From Nageia nagi (Eukaryota; Pinophyta), in contig JBITNC010000001.1 of NCBI GenBank assembly GCA_050084985.1, positions 150,164,001 to 150,228,000 on the forward strand: 64,000 nucleotides of DNA, given 5' to 3'. This document shows positions 1 through 12,352 of the stretch, piece after piece (the first letter of the stretch is position 1; every line of letters begins with the position of its first letter). The notes below the pieces were generated by a model. The model had not been told where the DNA came from. It did not search any database and saw nothing but the letters and a program-made list of their open reading frames with translations. A program made the translations under genes and the position numbers.

Positions 1-204
1 GATGCCATTGAAATAATCAATTTTATGTGGAGTATCGTAGAGCATTACTTTCATTGAAATAAATGACATTATAAAATTTATATAGGCTAATAAAGACTAT
101 CTCCGAAAGATTGTGCCTTGACTTTTACCAAAAACTACACGATGGTGTATACATGACGTTGTAGACAACTTTAAAGAAAAACCTCCAAAAGTTAAAACTC
201 ACAC

Positions 205-3200
205 CTTAACTGCTGTAAGCCTTGTTATTTCATTTCCCATGCGATCAACAAGAAGAGGTAAACATGCAGGTAGCTCAGCTTGAAGGTTATCACCAAAAGT
301 TGAAATGACCAAACCCATGCAAGAAATGGCACACTCCTTAACCTCCTGAACCAGAAATACAAAATTCGATTAAAGAGTACAACAATGTCTAAATCAAAAA
401 GAAGTCAAATGCACAAAATCACATATAACTTAAGCTAACCTAACCTTCCTTTTGATCTGTGAGATACATTAATATAATAAATATAAGATTAATAAAGGCA
501 TTTAATATCTGACCTGATCCTGATCCTGATTTGCCAAGCGCATCAAAATAGTTTTATAGATCGGATGAACATATGGTTTAAAATCAAAAACTGGTGGCTG
601 TAAAAACAGATACTTGTGTCAGCAAATAATACGCTTATACAATATGTTATAAATACCTGGTAATCGTTGTACACATTCAAAATATTAAAAGAGCAAGAAA
701 CTTTACCACTGAAAATTGAGGACGAATTGCCTTAACCAGCTCTCCACAGACCCTAAGAGCCTCCGCAGTGACTTTATAGTATCTATCGCCTGCAGCAGAT
801 AGAACAGGTCCAGAGAGGGCCTGAGCCAATTATATATAAAATTATTGTCAGTCATCCACTAGAAATTTTATGGTATTATATTAAAGGAGTTCTTAGATAT
901 CACAGCCGTAAGAATTTCCTACTATGTTTATTTCAATTGTATTGCTAGGCAACCATTACCTTGATATAGGGATGAAAGACAAAGGGTGAATGAGATGCCA
1001 TCACAAGTCTTGTGAATACAAGAGCCTCAATCTTAAGAATTGAGTTTGAAGAGTTATCCTGATACAAGAGATGATCCAGAAAAGAAACAGAAGATAATAA
1101 GACCACTGTTAATCATCCAAATAGAGAAAAGATAAAATAATATTCTTATTATCTCAAAATTGCTATTGACTTACATTGAGTGCCTTCTCAATTCCAGGTA
1201 CCAGTGAACCTATATGATCAGCTAGGCAATCAGGTAGCACAACAACAAGCTCCTTCAATACTGAAAATGCCCCAACCTGCGTAAATAGAGTATAGATCAG
1301 CCTAGTGAAGCATATGAACATTAATATATGGAACGAAGAGCAGTCAAAGGGCAGTACATAATTTCTCTTTAGAGTTGAACTCGCCTTAGTTTTTACTGAC
1401 TTTTCCCTGAGCTGCCTGTTCAGAGACTTTACAATTTTGGGGACTTCTTGATTCAACATCAGTAATGGGCTGCAAGTCAAATAAATGTTAATTACTAAAT
1501 TCATATCTTCCACAAAGTTAAAAAGATATACTATATTAATATTTCCATTGCATATAAAGCCTTGTTCAGAAAATCATTGATTAATCACCTTTTTTTACAA
1601 AAATCACGATTTCTGAATCTCCCCATCCTTTAGTCTAAAAAGGGTAATTTTTCCCAAAAAAGGGCATTTTTTTACTTTGAAAAAGGCATGATTCTTTGAC
1701 AATTAATCACAATTTTTTGCATGACATCACAAGTCTGCGTAAACAGAGTCTTAATAGGGTGTTTCTCAGATTTATTTTGTCATTTTGTCTTCTGCAGGCT
1801 TGGGAAAAGAAAGGCTGGAGCTCTGTGGGCGTTTTTGCAGGTGTAATTTTGTGATAACAAAAGGTTGGAGGCTGATTCAGTGATTTGTCTACCGTGGGAG
1901 AAGATTCTTGTGGTTGGATTTTAGATTTTTTTGTTTTCTTGCATTCTAGCTAGAAAATCAAGATTCCTATGGAGTCAGATTCATTTTCATTTTCTATCTC
2001 TGAAGAAATCTATAGGTTCAAAATGTTAGACACCTAATCCTTAGGGATTATGGTATTTGTAATAGAGTAGTAAAATTTTCTAATTACAGTAAATCTGTAT
2101 GTAGGAGAATAGTGGAATATTAGGAGTCATAAGAAAGTGTTTATGAAGAGTCCATGAGTATTTCAAAGGTCACCCATGAAGGTGAATCCGTAGAGTCACT
2201 TTGATATTGTATTTAGTCTCATCTTAATCTAATACACTACTTTTGATCTTGGAGTTAATAGCATCAGATGAAACAGGAAGAGACCTGGGTATTTGCCCAA
2301 ATGCAAATCTTACCCTAGAGGCAAGCAAATCCCTACAAGCTGCAGCAAATAAGAAGGCTAAGGAAGAAGGCTAAGAAGGCTGCCATTCAATTTGAGCTGG
2401 GGATAAATGCTTTAAAATTTTGGATTCCAAATGATGTGAGTTCTAGCATTGGAAGTCAAAAACATTCTCAACTTTTTGGAATTTCTTCCTACTTTGGGCC
2501 ACGGACACAAATTGGAGCCCAACCAAGTACCAATTTGTTGAACAAGAATGGAAAAAAAAGGCATACCTGATTGTGGCCAACTTGGTATATGCTATGAAGG
2601 ACTTCCAATCAATATTGCTAGGAGCCCTTACTCGCAACCAACATTCGATGCAGATTGTTTGATTGGGACTAGGTACAAGGCACCCACTTACAAAGAATTG
2701 CAAAAGCCTCTTGTGTGGAAAATCAAGCATGAGTGCTTGGATAGGTATATTAATTTTTTTTTAATATTTCTTTACTTACATGTTTTAATTAAATTTCTGA
2801 AGAGTTGTACTTTTAGTTACTTTGTTTTTTTCTTTCAAATTATCTAAATTCGTTAGTCCTAGAAGGTAACAGGTTGCACCATAATGTTTGATAGATGAAC
2901 AGATGAGAAGGGTAAAAACATTATCAAATTCCAGATTTATTGTCCATAAGGCAAATTGTTCATGAAATCCATTGATGCATTTGCGCATACAAAGGATGCA
3001 AATAGGTTATGTGACCTTCTAAACTAATTTGTGCAAGAGGAGGGGTGGAGTACATTGTCCAAGTGATCACGGACAATGTTGCATTAAGGAAGTTACTTAT
3101 GGAGAGTATTCCACCATTTTCCGGACCCCATGCACTGCCCGTTACATTGATCTTATTTTCGAGAATATAGGCAAAAACTAAATTGGATGAGGTGGTTGAC

Positions 3201-6200
3201 CAAGTAAGGTCAATCACCAAGTTCATTTATAATAAAGCCTCCATGTTTAGCATGATAAGGTAATTCACCATGAATGGGGAGTTGTTGCACCCAGGAGCCA
3301 CACGGTTTGCCTTCAACTTCATCTCCCTTAAGTCGATTTAGAGGTGCATGCCTAAGCTTTAAACAATGTTTGTTTCTAGAGAGACGTATGTTTCCCCCAA
3401 TGAGTAGGAGGCCAAAGGGCACAATAGTGGCTTCCTTGGTAGACAAGGACGAATTTTGGTAGGTGGTCAAATAGATTTGTTCAATCACTGAGCCACTCGT
3501 CGTCCCTCAATTAGTTGATGAGGATAGGCCTACTATGGGCTACTTATATGAGGCCGAGGATAGGGCCAAAAAGGCCATCAAGGCTTGGTATGAGGAACAC
3601 ATTGGGGATGATGAGGAATTTGAGGACAAATACACCATCTTTTGGAGAATCATTTATCAACAATGGAACAAAATGCTCCATCACCTTATTCCTTGTTGAA
3701 CCCCAACTTATTGTTTGCACCAGTCTCCATGTTTGTTACATGCATATGCAAGACAATGACCGATCTCACCATACTTAACCATATCCTCATGGACCTTAAC
3801 ATGTACAAGAATGGAGTTGCATTCTTTGGTTTTAATGTTGTTAGAGACAAACCTGGAGAGCTCTCCCTAGGTGAGAATAAACTAAATATTTAAAATTGTT
3901 CATTTCATTATTTTTTATAAATTTAGGCATTTACCAATTTTATTTTTTTCTAATTTGATTTGTATTTTAGAGTTATGGTGGAAAAGTTTAGCAATGATAC
4001 ATCCGACTTGCAAAAATTAACCATTTGCATACTCATTCAAACATGTAGCACTTCAAGATGCAAGCACAATTGGAGCGCCTTCGAAAAAAATCACTCCAAG
4101 AAATGCAACATATTAGTAATTTGATTCATTTCATTTTTCAATTTTGAATCTTTTCAAATTTCAATATACACTTCTTAGTTATTGCAATTACATTTCAATT
4201 TGCAATTGATATGGTGAAATTTGTTTCATGTTATCAAGTTGGCAATGCATCGCTTCACTGATATTGTGTACATATATGCCAACCTATGATTATATATGAA
4301 AAGGCATGAATTGAAAGCTATTGACTTGTCTTTCATCGATCCCACATTCAATGATGCACTGCAATGCGACACAGTAGAAGAGGACCATCTAGACGAGGAG
4401 TTTTGAGTTGCATGGCTTAAGCTGAAGTAGGAAATGGATAAGGGCATGGACGATGATGTAGACTTGGAGGATCCATTGCCTAAGGTTCAGCCTCACTCTT
4501 ATATTGGTGTTGGACCTTTTGCACCTGTTGAGGACAATTCTTTGCACTCGCAGGACCAACATGAGACAAGTGTGGCCCTAGTTGCAGGGCACTCTCTCCT
4601 AGTAGTACTAGTTATAGAGCATGTAGCAGTCAATATAAAAGGGCCAAAGGCCATTGATGCCTCAACATTTTTTTGTACTTGTTGGCACAAGGCAGTAGAC
4701 ATGCATTTTGTAAAATGACTTTTTATTTGTTTTTGTATTTCTATGTTATTATTTATGAATATGAATTATGGTCCATAATCATTTTCCTTTAATTTATGTC
4801 ATGAATGTTTTGTTGGATGATATGGCCCATATGGGAATGTTTTAAGACAATTAGATGAGCTTATTTCATGGAAAAATATTTTAAAAACTGCATTGTTTTG
4901 TTTTTTTAATGTGCCACATCTTTTTACCAATCATTTAAATTTGGCCCGAAGCCAATTTTTGTCGTCCACGGCTTTCTAAACACTGATATAAAAAGACATT
5001 AAATATTAACTGAAAGTTCCATTGTCTGGATTTTCTTTCTAATATATATATGAATCACAGGTCAGCAACCCAGAAATTTAGACATGGGCTTGAGTGCAAA
5101 AGTTTATTTGAAAAGACTACTAACCTTTTACCACAAGAAGAACGGCATTGAAGGCAATTTATCATGAAATATCACTATAGCTATTGCAATGGGCAAAACC
5201 ATGATATATATTCCACCTGATTCTAAATTTAGTTTATTTGAAAAGACTACTAACCTTTTACCACAAGAAGAACGGCATTGAAGGCAATTTATCATGAAAT
5301 ATCACTATAGCTATTGCAATGGGCAAAACCATGATATATATTCCACCTGATTCTAAATTTCCAAGACGAGGGGCTGTTGAACAGGCTTTTCATTTTCAAA
5401 CATTTATTACCTTAGACTAAATCATAATGGACTATTCCTAGAAACAACAATCTATGATAGCAGACATTTATAGGCTCTTTTAAACCATATAAAATGTAAG
5501 ACGAGTGTCAAACTTTTGCTATATAAAAAGTTTTAAAATGCAACAACATGTCTACCAGGTATTTCTAACGATATGTGCCAAGTTTCAAATTTGTATATAC
5601 CAGGCCGAACTTTGAAGACACAGAACATAAAAGTGAAATCCCTGAATACAAAAACAGAAGGCTTCAAAAACAGGATATTGAAGGTATCAACAATTAATTA
5701 TTCCACCAAGAATGATAAAAAAAGTTTGAACTCTTTTTTCTTTATCAAGAATGATCAATTCCCTGGCCTCTCATAGCACTTACTCAAAAGCAACTCCATC
5801 TTTGGTCTCTCATATGAAAAAGAATTATCAGCATGATAGGGTTTGCACTTTTAAATGATACTATGATAATGTTCAGAACAAACCCATCTAGCTACTTGGT
5901 CTTAGGGATAAAATTCTGACAGATACTTCACAATCATTCACAGTATCTAAAGCTACAAATAAAAGACTAATATCTCAATATATTATGTTTTAAGCAGTGA
6001 ACATGTAAAATATATATTTCTAATGTTTGAAACAAACATCTCAAAATATCAAAGCAGCAATTTCAGCTGGTCATATCAAGGAATCACCAACCTTGAATAT
6101 TGTGCATCTCCTGATCCTTTTGGCACATTCCCAGTCTGACGTAACAGCTCAATAAAGGAATTAAAGACATCCATCTGCAACACAATAACAGAAATTTTGT

Positions 6201-9200
6201 TCACATAATACAAGAAAATAGCATATTTTTCGTCTATACAAAGGCATAACTCACTTCAGATACCTTCACATTTTCTTCCCGCTCTTTGAACCTTTCTATC
6301 AGTCTTGGGCAAGCCTGTTCAAGAGATTCCAAGAACAATTAAAACTCCAAGAATAATCCATATGTCATTCCAAAATACACTCATCCATCAAATAGTCAAA
6401 TTAGAATTATATGCACAAATTTGTAAAATATCATTGAAAAAAAGGTAAGGAAAGGGGGAAAAAATACAGACAGAAGTCTATAAGTAATCTACCACACCAT
6501 TTACTAGAAATATTTGTTCACATTCTAAATCCAGTGAACAACTAGTTTAAAATTGGAATAATGCAATCTGAACTGGTAGGTAATTCTAATTCTAGAGAAA
6601 GAATTTTCACATGGAGAATCATGACATTCTAAAGAATGACACCTCACTCGCCATGTAAAAATTGTTTTGCAAAAAGAAAATTACATACAACAGCCTGGAA
6701 AGCATAATGTTTAAATCTCTACAAAAATGTAAATAACTATGCCTTCTATCTCAGTTTTTTAGTTTGGTATTGATCTATAATGACAACTATTGCTACACAA
6801 ATAAGAAAGAGAAAATATAGCGAGGATCAAGGTATGCTCCATTCAATTGCTTAATATTTGGCCACACCAGGATGAGGAAAATCTTGTCTCCAACCATTCA
6901 TATTTAGCAATCATCTAACATGACACTAGATTATGCTATAACTCTAGCCACATCTTAGAATGACTACAGGCCTATGGGGACTATTCCCAGGATCAATATG
7001 TAGTCCAGCAATGCTACAAAAGGCCATCAGGACATCTATGCAGACCATTGACTTTCTTAATTTTATAGAAAACATAGAAACCCCTACCAATTTTGAAAGC
7101 AAGGAACAAATATGTACTTGAAGTTAATAAAAATCAAGCAGACCCATGAACAACATAAAGATTGACTAACAAGATATGTTTAGAGTAAAAAGGACATGCC
7201 TCTGCATACAGTTTTAAAAGCATTTCTGGGCGTGATGTTATAACTGCAGACAAACATTTTGCAGCTGCCCTCCTAACCTTCCAGCTAATGTCTTCATCAT
7301 CACTATATTCATTTGCACTCTCTCTACAGAAATAAAAAAATGTAAAAAGCATTGTGTAAAATATCAACGTTGGCAGAAAAGAAGAATCAATATTACGCAA
7401 ATAGAAGATAACCTACTGTATCTTCTTCCATAAATATTCATTAAACAAATTGAAGATACTTACTCATCTTCCTCCTCTCCATAACTGTCCTCTGTGTCTT
7501 CTTCCATATTCTCTGTAAAGTTTGGATCATAACTCAGATATTCCAGTGCAAGCTCTAAAATTGCATCACAATAGACAGCCACATCTCTGGCACAACGAAG
7601 GACAAAACTCTCCAAAGCCTGCCGATTAAATCTGGAATGTTAGCTATTTATAGTCCTTAAAATTGTCTAGGTTCTCTTTTCCCATGATAAGCAAATTTTG
7701 CAATACCTGCAAGCTATATTCACGTAGTTCCTCATCAGCTTCAGATGCATTTCTACAATAGTTGATCAATAGTGGAACTGTTTCATTTAAATGTGTCCCA
7801 AACCTGTAACCAACAGCTCGACTGCAAGGGAAATAGACATTTATAAGCATTTTTTTCATTCAAAGTTGTAAACTACAAACAGATGAAAGCCTCACAGATA
7901 AAAAGGCAATAACAGATAAATCATCATAACCTTTACTTGTCCTAAAACTACTTTATAAGTAGTAAAGGTACCATTTTGAATTAGGCAGGTACAGCATATC
8001 TCCATTGTCAAGAGCTAAAGGAGAATGCTTTAGTGACTAACTGCACAAATGATAAGTTGCCAAATATGGACAAAATGCAATATGTTTTGCCACATAATGT
8101 AAGATGATCTGACACCACATAATTCTAACTCTATTCACCTGTATATGCAATTATGTATATGTTCCTATCATGATCATCAAGTAAAATCTTGATATGTTCA
8201 TTTCCTAAAGCAGAATTGTCGAAGAATGAGATCACTGTTCATTTCACAAGGTTTAGAATGAAAGCATGTGGGATTGTATATGAACCTCATTGAAACTTTT
8301 TTGTTCTTAAAAATAAGAAGTTTTCATCAAGAATCACTAATGTGAAATCCAAAAACATATACTATAGCATCTGAAAAATTATTATCAAAGTGTGACACTG
8401 GTGTCATCTTTGCAGTGGTTAAAAAAAAGTCAAAGGGCACTTTTAGATTTCCCAAACAACTTGAATCTAAATCTGCATGACATGTTTACCTAAGGACATG
8501 ACATATACCACCGGTATTCAAGAAATACTTGTAACAGAAAGACCTGTCTGACCATGTAAAATATTCATAATCAAAAGCTAAAACCATGTGAAGGTATGAA
8601 CAAAGAAAACTACGCATAATTAATATGGCTTCAGAAGACCTGGTCAACAACACTGTTTAACTTCTAATGTTACTTTCGTAAATGCCCATTATTATGGACT
8701 TGAAGCAGACCATAATTCAATTGTAATTTATAACCAGTCCAACAAGGTTAATATTTCATCTCACAAATAATTAATACCAATATATTACCTGAATGCCCCA
8801 ATCATCTGTATGTTTGTACGGATCATATCTGGTTTTGAATTTTTCTTCTGTAGTAACTGAACCACCTGGACTGTTGCCTTGCCCAGCAAATCATCTGACA
8901 AGCTAGAGGCAAGTGATGCTGAAAATAACCAACTAGATTCAGCTCACAACTTCTAATATTGACTTAGTAGCAAAGAGCAATTTATCCATCTTTGTAAAAA
9001 ACAAATTATAAGGGGCCTATAATTAGGCCAGAAAATAAAGATTAGTGTCAAAATGAAAAAGAATACAACCCTTTGGAAAAATGAGTTTTGGATATATATA
9101 ACAGATATCATATAAAGAGCATTACCAAGGCAAGAAATCGACTTCTTTCTAATGCTCGCTTGATTAACATTTAACTGTGAAAGCAATGAATTCAACAATA

Positions 9201-10751
9201 TTTGGTGGTTGGTTGTCATAAGGTTTCCAAACCGATGCAGGACATCGCACAAGATATCAAGGCATTCACACTTGATTTCTGTACTTGAATCCTGGAAAGA
9301 AACATATATATTAAAAATTGGAAGACTTATAGATAAATCCTATTACAGACTATATTACACTGATAACGTAAAAATTAAGACTACTGGATAAAAAAAAAAT
9401 TACCCTTAGGTCAAAGTAATGGTGCTTACCGCACTTGTGATGCCTCGTATAAGTAAAGGAGAAAGCGCTGCAACTACACGCTGGGCAACACTAGGGCTAG
9501 TAATTTCAGAAATAATTGTCTTTAAAGCTATGTTAACAATATCACGACGTTGCTCTCTTCCATTCAATAATCTTTTACACAATGTGGTTGTCATTTCAAC
9601 AACTCTATCCTCGCTGACCTTCTTGACCAATGGGACAAGGCTGCAGGAGAAGCAGATCAAATGAGGGCTTACAAAGAGTAATAGAATTTCAACAAACGTA
9701 ATAATGGACACTTGTGGCCATCATTTCAAACAAAAAAAGCAAAGAAAATCTTAACAATGCCATGAACGTGCTGACACAAAAAGATTTACCAACGAACTCC
9801 TTTCATGTGATTTTGCCCTTAAAAAATTTTGATGCACTGTTATGCCACACTCTTATCAATGAAGCCTCTCTCTAGAGTATTAGTAAAACTGTTAGATGGC
9901 AAACTCAGGCCCCAATATTACCTTCTTGGAAAAGATATTACCTAAAGATTTCTATTCAAACCTGAACAAACTGCAAATATTATGTATATTTATTATTCCT
10001 CTTAAATAGGCTGAATTAAATGAGGATGTTGAAATTGTCCTTCAATAATTTGTCAATATTATCCATCATAAAGAAAACAAATAAAACCAGAATAAACAAA
10101 CAAGTACAAGAGTATGCACAAGGGAAATCCCACATATATTCTATGAGTCGTACAAAAAAAACATAGAAACATTGTGTACAAATACAGCATATGACTATCC
10201 CAAATAGAAGAGGAAAAAACAAACCACTTCACAGCCAGCCCAGAGACATCTCCAGCTACATCATCAAGTTGTTGGAGTACTATATGTGTTACTTTGCTCT
10301 CCAAATCATTATCTGCTTTAAATGTGTCCTTGCTCAACTCATTTAACAAATCTGATGTTGCCATGTATCTGTAATCCTTATCCTTTCCAGTAACCTGCAA
10401 ATGAGAATTTGACAAGTGTCACTTTTTTCTTTTGCATTAAATGTATCCAGAAAGATACAATCATGGGTTTTCCATTCTTCTCACAAAACGAAAAAATCAA
10501 CTACATTCTTATTCACTTTTATCTGTACAAAGACAATTGAATAGGCTTAGACTCTGTACAAAAATGCCAATTACATTACAACGAAGCAAAAATAAAAACG
10601 ACAAACCTATCAGAACCACTTCTGATAAGGGAAAAAATGTGACTAGTGAACTAGCAATCATAAGGCAACAAGTCCTTCATGCAATCAATAACTAAACAGA
10701 AATTATTAGAAGTACCTTCTCCAGTATGCCATTGATTGCAATACTTGACAT
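205..10751 (-). CDS. CAND1: CAND1 (cullin-associated NEDD8-dissociated protein), N-terminal half, spliced, runs off the left edge
   Basis: This gene encodes the HEAT-repeat protein that binds cullin-RBX1 cores lacking a bound substrate receptor and exchanges receptors of SCF-type ubiquitin ligases. Sixteen coding exons join in phase: 10751-10716, 10394-10225, 9640-9430, 9291-9126, 8918-8789, 7821-7707, 7618-7464, 7323-7200, 6314-6264, 6174-6092, 1469-1385, 1276-1175, 1058-960, 820-707, 597-514 and 345-205. They give 622 residues without a stop, about half of the roughly 1,220 usual for plants. Family landmarks are [19 protein letters not shown] near the start, an acidic loop (exons 7-8) before [12 protein letters not shown], and [17 protein letters not shown] in exon 12. 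The start ATG at 10751 gives [12 protein letters not shown], matching the short N terminus of plant CAND1. All introns are GT-AG except introns 8 and 11, which are GC-AG. The missing exons should lie left of base 1. The gene looks intact as far as it is visible. Confidence 0.95.
2260..4985 (+). mobile_element. Degenerate hAT-family DNA transposon with transposase relic (DUF659 and hAT C-terminal regions)
   Basis: Frame-by-frame reading recovers plant hAT transposase motifs in order. [13 protein letters not shown] (about 2680-2720) is the start of the DUF659 region. A stretch reading [23 protein letters not shown] follows with frameshifts near 3065-3140. [12 protein letters not shown] lies near 3300, [21 protein letters not shown] near 3540-3600, and [15 protein letters not shown] near 3630-3670. 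Dimerisation-region remnants ([34 protein letters not shown]) lie near 3975-4110, with a tail near 4230-4400. Many stops and frameshifts make it non-functional. The right end (4985), read inward on the minus strand, begins CAGTGTTTAGAAAGCC, as hAT terminal repeats often do. No convincing left partner or 8-bp target duplication was found, so the left limit is uncertain. Confidence 0.8.
5101..5360. repeat. Perfect tandem duplication, 2 x 130 bp, in CAND1 intron 10
   Basis: Bases 5101-5230 and 5231-5360 are identical by eye at every position, and the first copy runs straight into the second. Both begin AGTTTATTTG and end TTCTAAATTT. No coding exon or splice site overlaps it. Identity implies either a recent duplication or an assembly artefact. 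Confidence 0.95.
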
Positions 10752-10859
10752 ATTGAACAATTTGATGAACCTGTCCCCGATATGGCTTCAGGGAGTTGTT
10801 CAAGTCAGCCTTTTCTAACGAACAACGTATGGACAACAAGCGTTGATTGTCACCAATTC
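10752..10859 (-). other. CAND1 5' UTR part of the first coding exon
   Basis: On the minus strand a good acceptor (TTGCAG, ending at 10860) precedes this stretch. It leads without another splice site to the CAND1 start ATG at 10751. The frame of the ATG is closed by stops upstream, so this part is untranslated. The boundary comes from splice consensus only. Confidence 0.6.
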
Positions 10860-12193
10860 CTGCAACACGTTTGTTGAAAAAACAAAAGATAAATGTGACT
10901 AACAATTAATAACATGTTAAACCTAAATAAAAACCTGGAAATTAAGATAAGCATCATATGTTCAAGTACTCTAGCATAACAGTGTGGAAACAATAAAGGT
11001 GACAAAGAGTACTTGTTTATGGTTGAATAACCAAGACGACAGTTTATGGTGATCATACTCTCAATTGCATATCAGAAGCACATTAAAGCAAATTTGCCAT
11101 TGGTATTTAAGTTAAATTATAATTGCAAGTTCCTGAATAAAGAGGGCATACCTTCGTAAAACAATGGTCAAAACTATAAACGAGTAAATGAAATCTAGCA
11201 CATATCATCTTAATTCCATCTTTGATTCAAATGTCATGAGCAAAGACATTTTATAATTCTTAATTCCTCATTAACTGAAAATAGGACAACTTCCATTCTT
11301 CTACAACCAACTTATCATGTGTCACTTCAGCTCCAATACAATGATTGAATTCAACTCCAGACGATCATTATCTGGTGAGAAGATCGTTTCCACTTATCTT
11401 AATCACACACAACAAAACATACAATGACGTATTCATTACCCGATTGAAGGGTTATTACATGTGTCTTTAAAGGTGCAAATGCTCAAATCCTACAAATTGA
11501 ACATAATAGCTAAAGGCTCTAAACACCTGATTTTCAAATACCAATGTTTGCCCGCAAAAGGCCACTTATCAAAACTCAATATCAGGTTATAATTCATCCT
11601 TGTCTTTGTAGTTCTCGATCACCTATCTACTTACTCCAAGAAACATAGTTTACAGTGTGTGGTAAAACATGTCATTCTAAAAGCCAAGAAATTCCAACCA
11701 TAAAAACAAAATTGCCTATGTTACACCTCTCTACGTGTTAAACCCAGAAAACTCAAAGGACTTCTTTTTTCCACAATTCTAGCTTTCCCCATCGAAGTCA
11801 AATTCTTATCAATTCCAAATCCAGACAAAAATCTGCTCGCAAAGGTTCTTTACGATCTTTGTTTTCCTAAACCCTAAAAACATCATAAACCTCAACCAAC
11901 ACCCAATCTATTTACCAGTACCCTAGATGACAATCATTCTTTGTTCCCTTCATCGCAAATGCCCCAAAATCGTCAACCACGGCTAAATACATAGAAGCAA
12001 AGAAAACACTTCGTCATATGAAGCTTTAAACAACTTCAGAGTACCCTCATCATCTTTCAAACTCCACAAAACACATCCCTAAAACAAGAATAATGGCACG
12101 ACACAGATCTGTCCACAAAAAAAAAAAACCCAAAGAATCCCTAGAATCAAAAACATTGGAATACATTACATCTAGAAAGGCGAGAACACTCAC

Positions 12194-12300
12194 AATTTAA
12201 AAAATTTTGAAGGCTGAATTGAAAGCTGCTCCGCTCCGTCGCAGGTTCGAGGCCCTTCGTACGAAAAAACTTCTCTGGCTACTGATATAATTACTTCTCT
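12194..12300 (-). other. Probable non-coding first exon of CAND1
   Basis: A strong donor, GTGAGT (12193-12188 read on the minus strand), lies about 1.3 kb upstream of the first coding exon. The DNA just before it is less AT-rich and contains GC-rich words, unlike the surrounding sequence. A leader exon ending at 12194 and spliced to the acceptor at 10860 is the simplest model. The 5' limit is a guess. Confidence 0.4.
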
Positions 12301-12334
12301 ACTCTTAAAAGTCCCTGCATTTAATCAATTACTT

Positions 12335-12352
12335 TGAAATATAAAACCAGAA
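12335..12352 (-). promoter_or_regulatory. Candidate CAND1 TATA region
   Basis: Read on the minus strand, this stretch contains GTTTTATATTTC, a TATA-like word about 40-50 bases upstream of the proposed leader exon. AT-rich DNA gives such words often, so this is weak support. Confidence 0.25.

Larger units (their letters stand above)
1470..6091 (-). other. CAND1 intron 10, a 4.6-kb intron swollen by insertions
   Basis: Coding exon 10 ends with a GT donor at 6091-6090 and exon 11 begins after a TTGCAG acceptor at 1470. All other visible coding introns are far shorter (about 100 to 1,100 bases). The extra length is accounted for largely by a hAT-type transposase relic on the opposite strand and by a perfect 130-bp tandem duplication. 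The exons on both sides stay in phase, so the insertions need not damage the protein. Confidence 0.85.

Noticed and set aside
1878-1905. CAGTGATTTG...CCGTGG as the left terminal repeat of the hAT relic
   Set aside because: It matches the right end at only about 15 of 24 positions, and the flanking 8 bases do not match.
10441-10695. Frame of 84 codons on the plus strand within CAND1 intron 1
   Set aside because: It lies opposite a normal intron and shows no motif.
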